A DNA stretch of 64,000 nt from Thioalkalivibrio sp. K90mix. Its GTDB lineage: Bacteria > Pseudomonadota > Gammaproteobacteria > Ectothiorhodospirales > Ectothiorhodospiraceae. Each line of letters begins with the position of its first letter. Within the stretch, counting starts at the first letter, position 1. The translations under genes and the position numbers were made by a program. The notes below the pieces were generated by a model. That model searched no databases. It saw nothing but the letters and a program-made list of their open reading frames with translations, and was not told the origin of the DNA. Positions 45,690-53,382 of this stretch are shown piece by piece. The stretch covers positions 1,729,501-1,793,500 of the forward strand of contig NC_013889.1 in assembly GCF_000025545.1 (NCBI RefSeq), in the 5' to 3' direction.

Positions 45690-47006
45690 TCAAAAGTCCT
45701 CGAACTCCATGGTGCGGAAGACGCGGCCGGCATTTTGCCGATGCAGCTCGTCGTAGGTGTCGAGGTGGCGGTAGGCCGACTGGTCGATGTTGTAGGCGTC
45801 GTTCAGCGTGCCGCCGGTATCGAGGATCTCCTGCACCTCCTCGCGCAGGAAGACGAGGTAGTCCCGGGTGTACTTGCGCAGCTGCTCGAAGTCGGTCACC
45901 GGACCGCCGTGGCCGGGGATGATGTAGTCGGCCTCGATCGCTTCCAGCTTGTCCCAGGTTTCGATCCAGCCGGCGGTGTCGGTGTACTCGAAGATCGGCA
46001 GCATGCGCTCGTGGAACGCCAGATCGCCGGTGATCAGCGTCTTGCGATCCGGGGCCCACAGGGCGATATCCCCCGGGGCGTGCGCGGGGCCAAGGTAGAG
46101 CACCTCGATGGTCTCACCGCCCATGTCGAGGTCGACGCGATCCTCGAAAATCTTGTCCGGCGTGCCCAGTTCGGTCAGAAACGCCTTGTCGCGCGTGCGG
46201 TTCGGTGCGCCCTCCAGGCTGCGCTGGCCGTTCTGCTCGATCTCGCGCGCGGCATCCTCGTGCGCGATCACGGTGGCGCCCTGCTCCTGCCAGTAGGTCA
46301 TGCCGAGCATCGCATGCCCCTGGGCGTTTTCCAGCACCACATACTTCACCGGCTGATCGGTGCGCTTCTTGATCTCCTGGTGCAGGGACTGCGCCAGCAG
46401 GTAGTTGTCACCCGCGTTCATCACGACCACGCCATCGTCGGTGATGATGAACGACAGGTTGTTGTTATGACCGGAATTCTCGTAGGTCGACGGCTGGGTC
46501 GCACCGATCGCGGACCACACGCCATCGGTCACCTCCTGCGGCATGTCGTAGAGGAAGGAATCGAGCGCCTTGTCGAGCACGTACAGCGGCAATTCGGCCT
46601 CCTTCCACTCGGGGAAGCCGCCAGCGTAATTGTGCACGTTGGTATAGCCCATGCGCTGGAGCGTCTGTGCTGCGAGCGCGGAGCGGCGGTTCTCGTCGCT
46701 GTAGACGACGATCGGCGTGTCCTTGTCGGACACCGCACCCGGTATACGAAACTCCAGCTCGCCCCGCGGGATATTCAGTGTCAGGTGCGAGCGGATCTGG
46801 CCGCCTCCCAGCTCGATCTCCTGGTGCGAGCGGACATCGATCAGGACATGGTCCGGCTCGTTCGCGATCAGCTCGCGCAGGGCCTCCTGGTCGATATCGG
46901 TAACCTCGGCGCGGGCATCCTCGACCAGGGAATCCGCGGTGATCTCGTCCCCCTGTGCGACGGTTGCCGCCGCGAACAGAGCCAAAGCCAGCCATGATGT
47001 ACGCAT
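45690..47006 (-). CDS. Exported rhodanese + metallo-beta-lactamase-fold protein (SoxH-like)
   Basis: 438 aa with signal peptide (MRTSWLALALFAAATVAQGD). Residues about 30-135 are a rhodanese domain (VLIDVRSHQEIE, GGFPEWKEAELP), but its active loop reads VVYSDENRRSA with Ser in the Cys position. The MBL domain keeps GPAHAPGDIALW, LITGDLAF and YIIPGHGGP, while the usual HxHxDH is replaced by ENAQGHAML. Both catalytic sites therefore look altered. It resembles the SoxH-type hydrolases seen in sulfur oxidisers. Start at 47006 chosen by the signal peptide; the frame is open to 47102. Confidence 0.87.
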   Translation of the reverse strand: MRTSWLALALFAAATVAQGDEITADSLVEDARAEVTDIDQEALRELIANEPDHVLIDVRSHQEIELGGGQIRSHLTLNIPRGELEFRIPGAVSDKDTPIVVYSDENRRSALAAQTLQRMGYTNVHNYAGGFPEWKEAELPLYVLDKALDSFLYDMPQEVTDGVWSAIGATQPSTYENSGHNNNLSFIITDDGVVVMNAGDNYLLAQSLHQEIKKRTDQPVKYVVLENAQGHAMLGMTYWQEQGATVIAHEDAAREIEQNGQRSLEGAPNRTRDKAFLTELGTPDKIFEDRVDLDMGGETIEVLYLGPAHAPGDIALWAPDRKTLITGDLAFHERMLPIFEYTDTAGWIETWDKLEAIEADYIIPGHGGPVTDFEQLRKYTRDYLVFLREEVQEILDTGGTLNDAYNIDQSAYRHLDTYDELHRQNAGRVFRTMEFEDF

Positions 47007-47122
47007 CGGGGTGTCCTGTTGTTGCCGGATGTGATTCCCTGAACATAGACAGCCACGGCGCGAGCGTCCATAAAGCGCCCGGCAACGGAACGCCCAGCCC
47101 AAGGGGTACAGGAGAAACCACC

Positions 47123-47473
47123 ATGACAGACGCCGCCGAGCTGGCGCGACTCAAGGAACGGATCGATCAACTGGCCGGGATGGCCGCCGATGAACATGCC
47201 GCGGCAGCGCGCACGCTCGCCGACGAGCTGAAGGGAGAACTGGCGGTACTGTCCGATGGCGGAAAGCCCGCCCCGGGTACCAGCCAGGCGGACCAATCAG
47301 GCGAGTTGCGGGTACCCCGGGAGACGAATCTGAGATGCCCGCGCTGCACGCTGCATTCGTTCAACTTTCAGTCCGGCTCGATGCGCGCACGCGATGACGG
47401 GGCGGGCTACGAGGCACGCTTTCACTGCATGAGCTGCGGATTCGAGGACTACGCTCCGGTCAAGCCCCGCTGA
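47123..47473 (+). CDS. Small zinc-ribbon-like protein
   Basis: 116 aa. N-terminal helix ELARLKERIDQLAGMAADEH, then a C-terminal CPRC...CMSC pair (LRCPRCTLHSFNF and ARFHCMSCGFEDYAP) typical of a zinc ribbon. GGAG lies 8 nt before the ATG at 47123. Divergent from the MBL gene. Function unknown. Confidence 0.8.
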   Translation: MTDAAELARLKERIDQLAGMAADEHAAAARTLADELKGELAVLSDGGKPAPGTSQADQSGELRVPRETNLRCPRCTLHSFNFQSGSMRARDDGAGYEARFHCMSCGFEDYAPVKPR

Positions 47474-47505
47474 GGGAAACACTGAGCGGGCTCGCTGCCG
47501 CGTGA

Positions 47506-48078
47506 TCAGCGTGGATGCGTGTGCAGCCAGGTGCGCATGCGGCGGGTCTTCTCGACCATGCGCCAGAGGGAACGGCTGTTGTTGTAGCGCGAGACGTGCT
47601 GCAGCGGGACCCACAGGATGTCGTGCGACTCGTGGCTGCCGGGCACCGGCAGGCGGTCGTCGATCTCCAGCAGAAAGCGCACGTCGATGTGTTCGTGCAT
47701 CGGAAAGTGCGGGCTCGCCGGGATGGTGTGGATGTCGAGATCAAAGACGTCCTCGGCCACCAGGTGAATATGCTCCCGTGCCAGGCCCGTTTCCTCGTGG
47801 ATCTCGCGCAAGGCGACCTGCAGGATGTCCGACTGGCCGTCGGCATGCCCGCCCGGCTGGAACCAGCGGTGGTGCTTGCCATGCAGCAGGAGCAGCGCGC
47901 GTTCGCGATCCGGGCTGACCACCCAGGCGGAACCAGTCACGTGTGCCGGCAGGAGATCGCAGTGGAAGCAGTCCGGATGGGCCTGCACGAAGTCCAGCGC
48001 ACGGCGCACAAAGCCGGCTTCCTCGATGAACGGGGTCTGGTGGCGGGCGAGCAGCTCGAGCAGTTGCGCGCGGTGCAT
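47506..48078 (-). CDS. NUDIX hydrolase linked to csoS1D
   Basis: 190 aa. Nudix box GGHADGQSDILQVALREIHE followed by ETGL; the catalytic REIHEETGL core is intact while the first Glu of the box is Ser. HHRWFQPGGHAD suggests a nucleoside-diphosphate-type substrate pocket. One nt separates its ATG from the stop of the upstream csoS1D, so the two are one operon. The substrate is unknown; a link to Rubisco metabolites or nucleotide damage is speculation. Confidence 0.9.
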   Translation of the reverse strand: MHRAQLLELLARHQTPFIEEAGFVRRALDFVQAHPDCFHCDLLPAHVTGSAWVVSPDRERALLLLHGKHHRWFQPGGHADGQSDILQVALREIHEETGLAREHIHLVAEDVFDLDIHTIPASPHFPMHEHIDVRFLLEIDDRLPVPGSHESHDILWVPLQHVSRYNNSRSLWRMVEKTRRMRTWLHTHPR

Positions 48079-48079
48079 C

Positions 48080-48694
48080 TTATGTACCGGCGGGGTTGTG
48101 CAGGGCGTGAATCGCCGCCCGTGCCGCCTCGTCGATGTCCGCCTCGGAGCCGGCCAGCGTCAGGCGGCCGAACGCACCCACCGCGCGCACGTCGATCAGC
48201 GAGACATGGGAGGCCTTCAGTGCCTGATTGGCCGCATAGATGATGTAGCCGGCCGGCTCCGCCTCGAGGATGAACATGCTCTGGTCGGGCAGGATCATGT
48301 TGCCGCGCCGGTTCTGGCGGTTGATCAGCACGGTGTGATCCGGCGTCATGCCGCGGATCGTCTCCTGCCACGGGATACGGCAGGGCTGGCGTTCGGACTG
48401 ATCCGCGCCCAGGCGCTGCAACAGCACACGGCCGGCCTCCTGCACATCGCTCTGGTCGCGATGGTGGATCACCATGGAACCGAATTCGCGTTCCACGACC
48501 TGCTGCGCGAGGTGCACACGGGTGGCCTTCAGCGCGACGTCCGTCAGCCGGTGCACGGCCATGCCCGGCGACACCTCCACCCACAGGCACGCGTCCCCCG
48601 GCACGGGCAGAAAGCCCTGGGAGACCGTGGCCATGTATTCCGCCAGCTGAGGCTGGAGGGAATCCATGTAGACGTAGGTGCGCAGCTTGATCAT
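48080..48694 (-). CDS. csoS1D: Alpha-carboxysome tandem-BMC shell protein CsoS1D
   Basis: 204 aa, two BMC domains in tandem. [40 protein letters not shown] and [11 protein letters not shown] match what I remember of cyanobacterial CsoS1D closely, and the second domain has [20 protein letters not shown] and [14 protein letters not shown]. The gating Glu-Arg pair of the large pore is present (VVEREFGS). CsoS1D trimers stack and form a gated pore in the shell. The long N-terminal extension of the cyanobacterial protein is absent. No Rubisco or other cso gene is in the window; only the nudix gene follows. Confidence 0.93.
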   Translation of the reverse strand: MIKLRTYVYMDSLQPQLAEYMATVSQGFLPVPGDACLWVEVSPGMAVHRLTDVALKATRVHLAQQVVEREFGSMVIHHRDQSDVQEAGRVLLQRLGADQSERQPCRIPWQETIRGMTPDHTVLINRQNRRGNMILPDQSMFILEAEPAGYIIYAANQALKASHVSLIDVRAVGAFGRLTLAGSEADIDEAARAAIHALHNPAGT

Positions 48695-48987
48695 CGATTC
48701 GCTCTGGGCCGGGGCAACACCCCGTTAGCCCCCGCGCGGCGCGGCCCGGGCCCGCGCGGGAATCCGCACACACGAACTTGAGCCGCCAGAAAACCGCCGG
48801 CTTGTTCGCGCACACGGGAGAATAGAGGGGCGTATTGTGAACGCAGCGGCCCCGAAGCTCAACGCCAGACGCTCCTGCGCTGCGCGAAACCGCGCATTTT
48901 TGTGACACGGCGGAACGACAGTGCGGGTGGCTGGCTCTACTCTCGAGACAACACATTCATGTTATTGCGCCCTGCCCGGGAGCCTGT

Positions 48988-49617
48988 ATGAGCATCAACC
49001 AGGAAACGGACCTGAGTCGCCATCACGAGCCGCGCGATTTCTCCGACCGTGTCGCACGCGCCTTCACATCCATGATGCGCCTGTTCGCCGACACCTTCTT
49101 TGCCCGCCGCTACGGCCACCGCGCCGTGGTGCTGGAGACGGTGGCCGGGGTCCCCGGCATGGTCGGGGCTACCTTGCAGCACCTGCGCTCGCTGCGCCGG
49201 ATGGAGGACGACCACGGCTGGATCCGCACGCTGATGGAAGAGGCCGAAAACGAGCGCATGCACCTGCTCACCTTCATCGAGATCGCCTCGCCCAACTGGC
49301 TGGAGCGGCTCCTGATCATCCTGGCGCAGGGCTTCTTCTACACGCTGTACTTCCTGATCTACGTGATCTCCCCGCGCACCGCGCACCGGATCGTCGGCTA
49401 CTTCGAGGAGGAGGCCGTCATCAGCTATACCGATTACCTGGAGGAAGTCGAGACCGGTGCGATCGAGAACATCCCGGCACCGGATCGCGCCATCCAGTAC
49501 TGGGACCTGCCGGAGGACGCACGCCTGTCCGATGTCATTCGCGCCGTACGCGAAGACGAGGCCGGCCATCGCGACGTCAACCACGGCTTCGCCGACCTGC
49601 TCAACAAGAAAACTTGA
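48988..49617 (+). CDS. aox: Bacterial alternative oxidase (AOX)
   Basis: Di-iron, cyanide-insensitive ubiquinol oxidase, 209 aa, short like other bacterial AOX. Iron ligands: VLETVAGVPGM (Glu), EEAENERMHLL (Glu, Glu, His), FEEEAVISYT (Glu) and REDEAGHRDVNHG (Glu, His). Two hydrophobic membrane-surface helices precede and follow ERLLIILAQGFFYTLYFLI. It passes electrons from quinol to O2 without pumping. The promoter region has AACA-N6-TGTT (48950-48963), a weak candidate for an NO- or redox-responsive site. Divergent from csoS1D; the two starts are 293 bp apart. Confidence 0.95.
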   Translation: MSINQETDLSRHHEPRDFSDRVARAFTSMMRLFADTFFARRYGHRAVVLETVAGVPGMVGATLQHLRSLRRMEDDHGWIRTLMEEAENERMHLLTFIEIASPNWLERLLIILAQGFFYTLYFLIYVISPRTAHRIVGYFEEEAVISYTDYLEEVETGAIENIPAPDRAIQYWDLPEDARLSDVIRAVREDEAGHRDVNHGFADLLNKKT

Positions 49618-49653
49618 GGCAGGCCTGCCGAGAGATACGCACAAAAAAGGCGG

Positions 49654-50145
49654 TCACATCCCTGTGACGATCGCAACAAGGGACCGTGCGGGAAATCCCG
49701 GCGGTGCTCCGTAAACGGGTACCACCGCGTAGCCCTCGGCCTGATGGCCGGTCAGCGCGACGGACGCATTGCGTACCGGCTCGATGCCGGGCAGCACTTC
49801 GGCGTGATCGACCCCGAACAGGCGCGCGGCCACAGAGCAGGACTCCATCCGAACGCCCTTGTCCTTCAGCGCGGCTGATGAGCTCCTCGATCGTGTCCCG
49901 GTGGTCGAACTCCGTTCAGCCCTGATCGACACCCTCCAGTGCCCGCGCATCGTTCGGCATCACATGGGCGGCCAGCGACTCATTGTTGCGGAAGTGGTGG
50001 CAGATCGAGCCACTCGAGACACCGGGCTCACGCCGAATATCGTGGATCGAGATGTTGAAGTACCCAGCCGTGCTGCACAGTTCCAGCACCGTCTCCAGCA
50101 CACGCTGGCGCCTCGCCGATTTCCTGTGCTGATACGGTCATCGCG
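49654..50145 (-). pseudogene. Decayed TetR-like N-terminus joined to a frameshifted DsrE-like C-terminus
   Basis: No intact gene in 49618-50271. From about 50140 the minus strand reads SARRQRVLETVLELCSTAGY and SSGSICHHFRNNESLAA, a TetR-type helix-turn-helix, ending in a stop near 49919. Directly after, EFDHRDTIEELISR is followed by a one-base frameshift and KDKGVRMESCSVAARLFGVD, then LPGIEPVRNASVALTGHQAE and GYAVVPVYG, which resembles the end of a DsrE-family protein. Both pieces lack the rest of their genes. DsrE identity is from pattern memory. Confidence 0.55.
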
Positions 50146-50271
50146 CAACCGAACACGACCGTTCGTGCTCGATTGGGACCGATACACGGCGCTTGCCCCC
50201 CCTCGCATCGGGCGAAACAGGCCGGCTTCTGCCAACATGGGGGCCGAGGGGGAGAGGCCAGGGGGGCTTGC

Positions 50272-51747
50272 ATGACCGATCCAGACGATCCGCGCACCCA
50301 GGCCATGACGCCCGGGTCCGGCCAGCGCTACTGGCTGGTGTGGCTGGCAATCGGGCTTGTAGCGACATTCGCTTATATGCTGATGCCCTACGGCGCCACC
50401 ACTGCGGCCCTGTACGTTGTGGCGAGTCTCGGCGCCGCCGCCGTCGTCGCCGCGGCACTGTTTCGCGGGTGCTCCCCGTGGTGTCGATCGGCCTGGGTCC
50501 TGATCGCGATCGCCCTGCTCCTCGGGGGTACCGGGCACCTGATCTGGTATGTCCTGGATCTGCAGGGCCTTGAGCCGTTTCCGGCGGCGCCGGATTTCCT
50601 GTACCTGGCGGTGTATCCGCTGTTTATTGTCGCCCTGTGGCGGCTGGGTGGCCCGGCGGACCGCGACGATGGCGCCCTGGGCGATGCGCTGATTGTCGGG
50701 ATCTCCGCGGCGGTTCTCGCCTGGGCGCTGTTGATCCAGCCCTACCTGTACGACCCGGAGCTGACCTACCTGCAGCTGCTGGTGTCGGCCGGCTACCCGG
50801 TGTTCGACCTGATGCTGCTGCCACTGGCGCTGCGCCTGGTGTTTCGCTACAACACCCGAATTGATGGCCAGCTGTTCCTGCTGCTCGGCGTGCTGGCCTA
50901 TCTGGCGGCCGATCTCCTCTACGCCCACGGGAACTCCACCGGCTGGTATCAGCCCGGCGGACTCACCGATGCCGGCTGGCTGATCGCCTATACCCTGTTC
51001 GCCACGGCCGCGTGGCACCCCTCGTCCCAGGTCAACCCGGACGACCGAACCGGCAGCCATGAGCTCTCCCGCCGCAGGCTCTACATCCTCGGGTCCGCGG
51101 CGGTACTGGTGCCGGCGATCATCCTGTTCACCGCCGGGGTGGATACGGACACGGTGCGCGTCGCCGCCGGCGCCTCCATCCTGATCTTCCTGCTGGTTCT
51201 GTACCGCATGAGCGGATTGATCCGAGAGACCCAACGCCAGGCCCAGGCGCTGGAGCAACTCTCCCGCACCGACCCGCTAACCGGGGCGGCGAACCGGCGG
51301 CACCTGGAGACCGTTCTCGAGGACGAACTGGCGCGTGTCCGGCGTCTCGACACACCGCTCGCCCTCGCCTTTATCGATCTGGATTACTTCAAGCAGTACA
51401 ACGACCTCCACGGCCACGCGCAGGGGGATCGCCTGCTGCGCGACCTAGTCACAGCCTGGCATCAGGAACTGCGCCCCAGCGACACAATCGCCCGCTACGG
51501 GGGCGAGGAATTTGTGGTGGTGCTCCCCCACACCGGCCCGGATCAGGCGGGCACCGTCATCGAGCGCCTCCGGCAGCGCACCCCGAACCAGCAGACCTGC
51601 TCCGCTGGCATCGCCTGTGCCGAGCCGATGGAAACCGCGGAAAGCCTGCTCCGGCGCGCCGACCAGGCCTTGTACCGGGCCAAGGACGAGGGCCGCAACC
51701 AGTCGCGGTTCGCCACAACCGATGAGGCTGCGCTGGCGCCTTCCTGA
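50272..51747 (+). CDS. Membrane-bound diguanylate cyclase (GGDEF)
   Basis: 491 aa. About nine hydrophobic segments in residues 15-305 form an uncharacterised membrane sensor. A short linker (ETQRQAQALEQLSRTDPLTG) leads to the GGDEF domain with the active site RYGGEEFVVVLP (GGEEF form, active in known enzymes). The upstream I-site position (SDTI) lacks RxxD, so product inhibition is unlikely. Start at 50272 with AGGGGGG upstream; the frame is open to 50173. Makes cyclic-di-GMP from GTP. Confidence 0.92.
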   Translation: MTDPDDPRTQAMTPGSGQRYWLVWLAIGLVATFAYMLMPYGATTAALYVVASLGAAAVVAAALFRGCSPWCRSAWVLIAIALLLGGTGHLIWYVLDLQGLEPFPAAPDFLYLAVYPLFIVALWRLGGPADRDDGALGDALIVGISAAVLAWALLIQPYLYDPELTYLQLLVSAGYPVFDLMLLPLALRLVFRYNTRIDGQLFLLLGVLAYLAADLLYAHGNSTGWYQPGGLTDAGWLIAYTLFATAAWHPSSQVNPDDRTGSHELSRRRLYILGSAAVLVPAIILFTAGVDTDTVRVAAGASILIFLLVLYRMSGLIRETQRQAQALEQLSRTDPLTGAANRRHLETVLEDELARVRRLDTPLALAFIDLDYFKQYNDLHGHAQGDRLLRDLVTAWHQELRPSDTIARYGGEEFVVVLPHTGPDQAGTVIERLRQRTPNQQTCSAGIACAEPMETAESLLRRADQALYRAKDEGRNQSRFATTDEAALAPS

Positions 51748-51832
51748 ACGTTGCCAGCCCCATTAACCCGGCAAGGGCAATGGCCGCCGCGGACACGATG
51801 GACAGGCTCCAGACGCGTTGGTTATAGTTCGT

Positions 51833-51995
51833 GCACCCTCAGGGGAGTAGTCGCTCCGGCACCGCCGGAGGCATGCGTCAACATCCTTGGCCCGAGGGAA
51901 ACATGGATCCGTGTTTCCCTCGGGCCATGGCGTGTGCAGCCCGTCCGAAGGCGCCCCGACGCGCCTGCGAAAAGCGGCCTGACGAGACCTGTGGC
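51833..51995 (+). ncRNA. yybP-ykoY-type manganese riboswitch
   Basis: Shows the conserved blocks in order: CAGGGGAGTAG (51838-51850), GCGTCAACATCC (51875-51886), and GACGAGACCTG near 51981-51991, where CAGG and CCTG can close P1. Between them is a perfect 15-bp stem (51889-51903 with 51912-51926, loop GGATCC region). The family senses Mn2+ and commonly precedes Mn exporters. The GDT1-type gene starts about 105 nt after it. Confidence 0.82.
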
Positions 51996-52097
51996 ATCGA
52001 AATCCGCCTCGCGTGATCGCGAGGGTAGCCCGTGGGCGGGCGGCGGATGACGATGTCACCGGCTCTGCGTTACGCCGCCCGCCCCGGAACTGCATTC

Positions 52098-52733
52098 ATG
52101 GAACTCTTCCTGCTGTCCATTGTGGCCGTAGCCATCGCGGAGATCGGCGACCGTTCGATGTTCCTGGCGGCCGTGTTCGGCATGCGCTGCCGCAGTGCCT
52201 GGGCCGTTTTCTGGGGGATGGCCACGGGCCTCTTCCTGAACCAGTTGTTGTCCGCGGTCGTCGGGATCTGGCTGTTCGCGGTCATCGCCACTGACTGGCA
52301 CCTGTGGGTAGTCGGGGCGGCCTTCCTGATCATGGCGATCTGGGTCCTGTTCCCGGAAGACGACGAAGACGAGAAGGCACCGCAGGCGCGCAGCGCATTC
52401 TTCGCCGCCGCGGTGGCTTTCTTCCTGTTCGAGATGCTGGACAAGACCCAGCTGGCGGTCGTCACCCTGGCCGGGGCCTCCGGCGCGCTGCTGCCCGTCG
52501 TCCTGGGCGCCACAGTCGGCATCCTGCTGATCACCACCCCGGCCCTGATCCTGGGTAAGCGTTTTGCCGCGCGTATCCCGGCCGCGCCGATGCGCTGGAT
52601 CGCCTCCGGCATGTTTCTGCTGATCGGCCTGTGGACCTGGTCCGAGGCCGGCAACTGGATCCCCGATCTTGGCCTGCCAGATCTCTCGGGCTTCCTGATG
52701 CAGGCCGTCGAAAACCACCAGCAGGGGCAATAA
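52098..52733 (+). CDS. TMEM165/GDT1-family cation (Mn2+) transporter
   Basis: 211 aa with six membrane helices in two repeats. First motif EIGDRSMFLAAVFG, second EMLDKTQLAVVTLAG (usual ExGDK(T/S); Gly is Leu in the second). An acidic loop PEDDEDEKAPQ separates the halves. Bacterial relatives (MneA type) export manganese and are often under yybP-ykoY control, as here. I place the start at 52098, where MELFLLSIVAVAIAEIGD matches the family start; in-frame ATGs at 52047 and 52053 are possible. Confidence 0.9.
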   Translation: MELFLLSIVAVAIAEIGDRSMFLAAVFGMRCRSAWAVFWGMATGLFLNQLLSAVVGIWLFAVIATDWHLWVVGAAFLIMAIWVLFPEDDEDEKAPQARSAFFAAAVAFFLFEMLDKTQLAVVTLAGASGALLPVVLGATVGILLITTPALILGKRFAARIPAAPMRWIASGMFLLIGLWTWSEAGNWIPDLGLPDLSGFLMQAVENHQQGQ

Positions 52734-52943
52734 CGCAAGGCTGCGCTCGCGGAGATCGAAACCTCCTGATCCCCCGGGCGCGCTGCGTTCTCCGCGTTAT
52801 TGCAACAATTCGCGCACCGTGTCGATGACCTCCGGATCGTCCCACTCGATCAATAGGCGTCCAGCAGGTCGATCATCCACACCTCGATACCCGAGGCAAC
52901 CAGCGCGCGCCAGCCGGTAATGGTTCTCGTATTGCCCCGTTCA

Positions 52944-53071
52944 GGGAACACTGATGAATGTTCCCACTCGCGTTGGTACCCCAGGTTTTCCGAGACAAGG
53001 CGCGGTGTGCAGCGGGTAGTGGTTCTACCCGCAAGGGGCACAACGCAGCATCGGGGAACCTGGGGTACCAA
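52944..53071. repeat. Long nested palindromic element
   Basis: A short palindrome GGGAACA-N8-TGTTCCC (52944-52965) is followed by arms TTGGTACCCCAGGTT (52973-52987) and AACCTGGGGTACCAA (53057-53071), perfectly complementary, extending inward with two mismatches. Inside lie GCGGTGTGC/GCACAACGC and GCGGGTAG-TGGTT-CTACCCGC. The whole about 99-nt stretch can fold into one hairpin. Confidence 0.75.
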
Positions 53072-53171
53072 CCCCACGAACCCGAACCATTCAAAGCAGG
53101 GGCTCGGCCGCCCGTTGTTATCAAAAACGGGCGCGCGCGGCGTTGCGGCTCCCTTGTGCAGAACGACTGCG

Positions 53172-53217
53172 CGGCAGTCGCCGCGCCTTGTTCGCACGCA
53201 AAAGCGACTCGGGCGCG
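53172..53217 (+). repeat. 46-bp dispersed repeat, copy 1
   Basis: 44 of 46 positions identical to 59615-59660; contains CTTGTTCGCACGCAAAAGCG. Confidence 0.8.
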
Positions 53218-53250
53218 AGCGGGTACATGGATCAGCGTTGCCCTGCCCGC

Positions 53251-53329
53251 GCACAAGCTGAAGTGGTATCGCGGCGGCATGCAGCTATGGCATATGTTCG
53301 CCCTGACCACGGTGCCGGGGGAGGGCTGA
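53251..53329 (+). pseudogene. Remnant of a rhodanese-domain protein C-terminus
   Basis: Reads HKLKWYRGGMQLWHMFALTT and then a stop; the YRGGMQ-W end is typical of rhodanese domains. Nothing upstream continues the domain because the repeats replace it. Confidence 0.5.
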
Positions 53330-53382
53330 ACCGGCCTGTGCTGTCCGTATAATGGGGGCCTTCCGATTGCGCAGGGAGCGTT

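Larger units (their letters stand above)
52734..53382. other. Repeat- and fragment-rich gap before the Gcr gene
   Basis: No intact gene in 649 bp. On the minus strand, 52800-52925 reads like gene ends (LLIEWDDPEVIDTVRELLQ; ITGWRALVASGIEVWMIDLL) in different frames. The middle is a long hairpin element, then a 46-bp dispersed repeat, then a rhodanese-like tail. The mix suggests several insertions into a decayed gene. Confidence 0.55.

Noticed and set aside
51763-52095. A 110-codon minus-strand frame across the region before the GDT1 gene
   Set aside because: The sequence is explained by the riboswitch; the frame has no family pattern.
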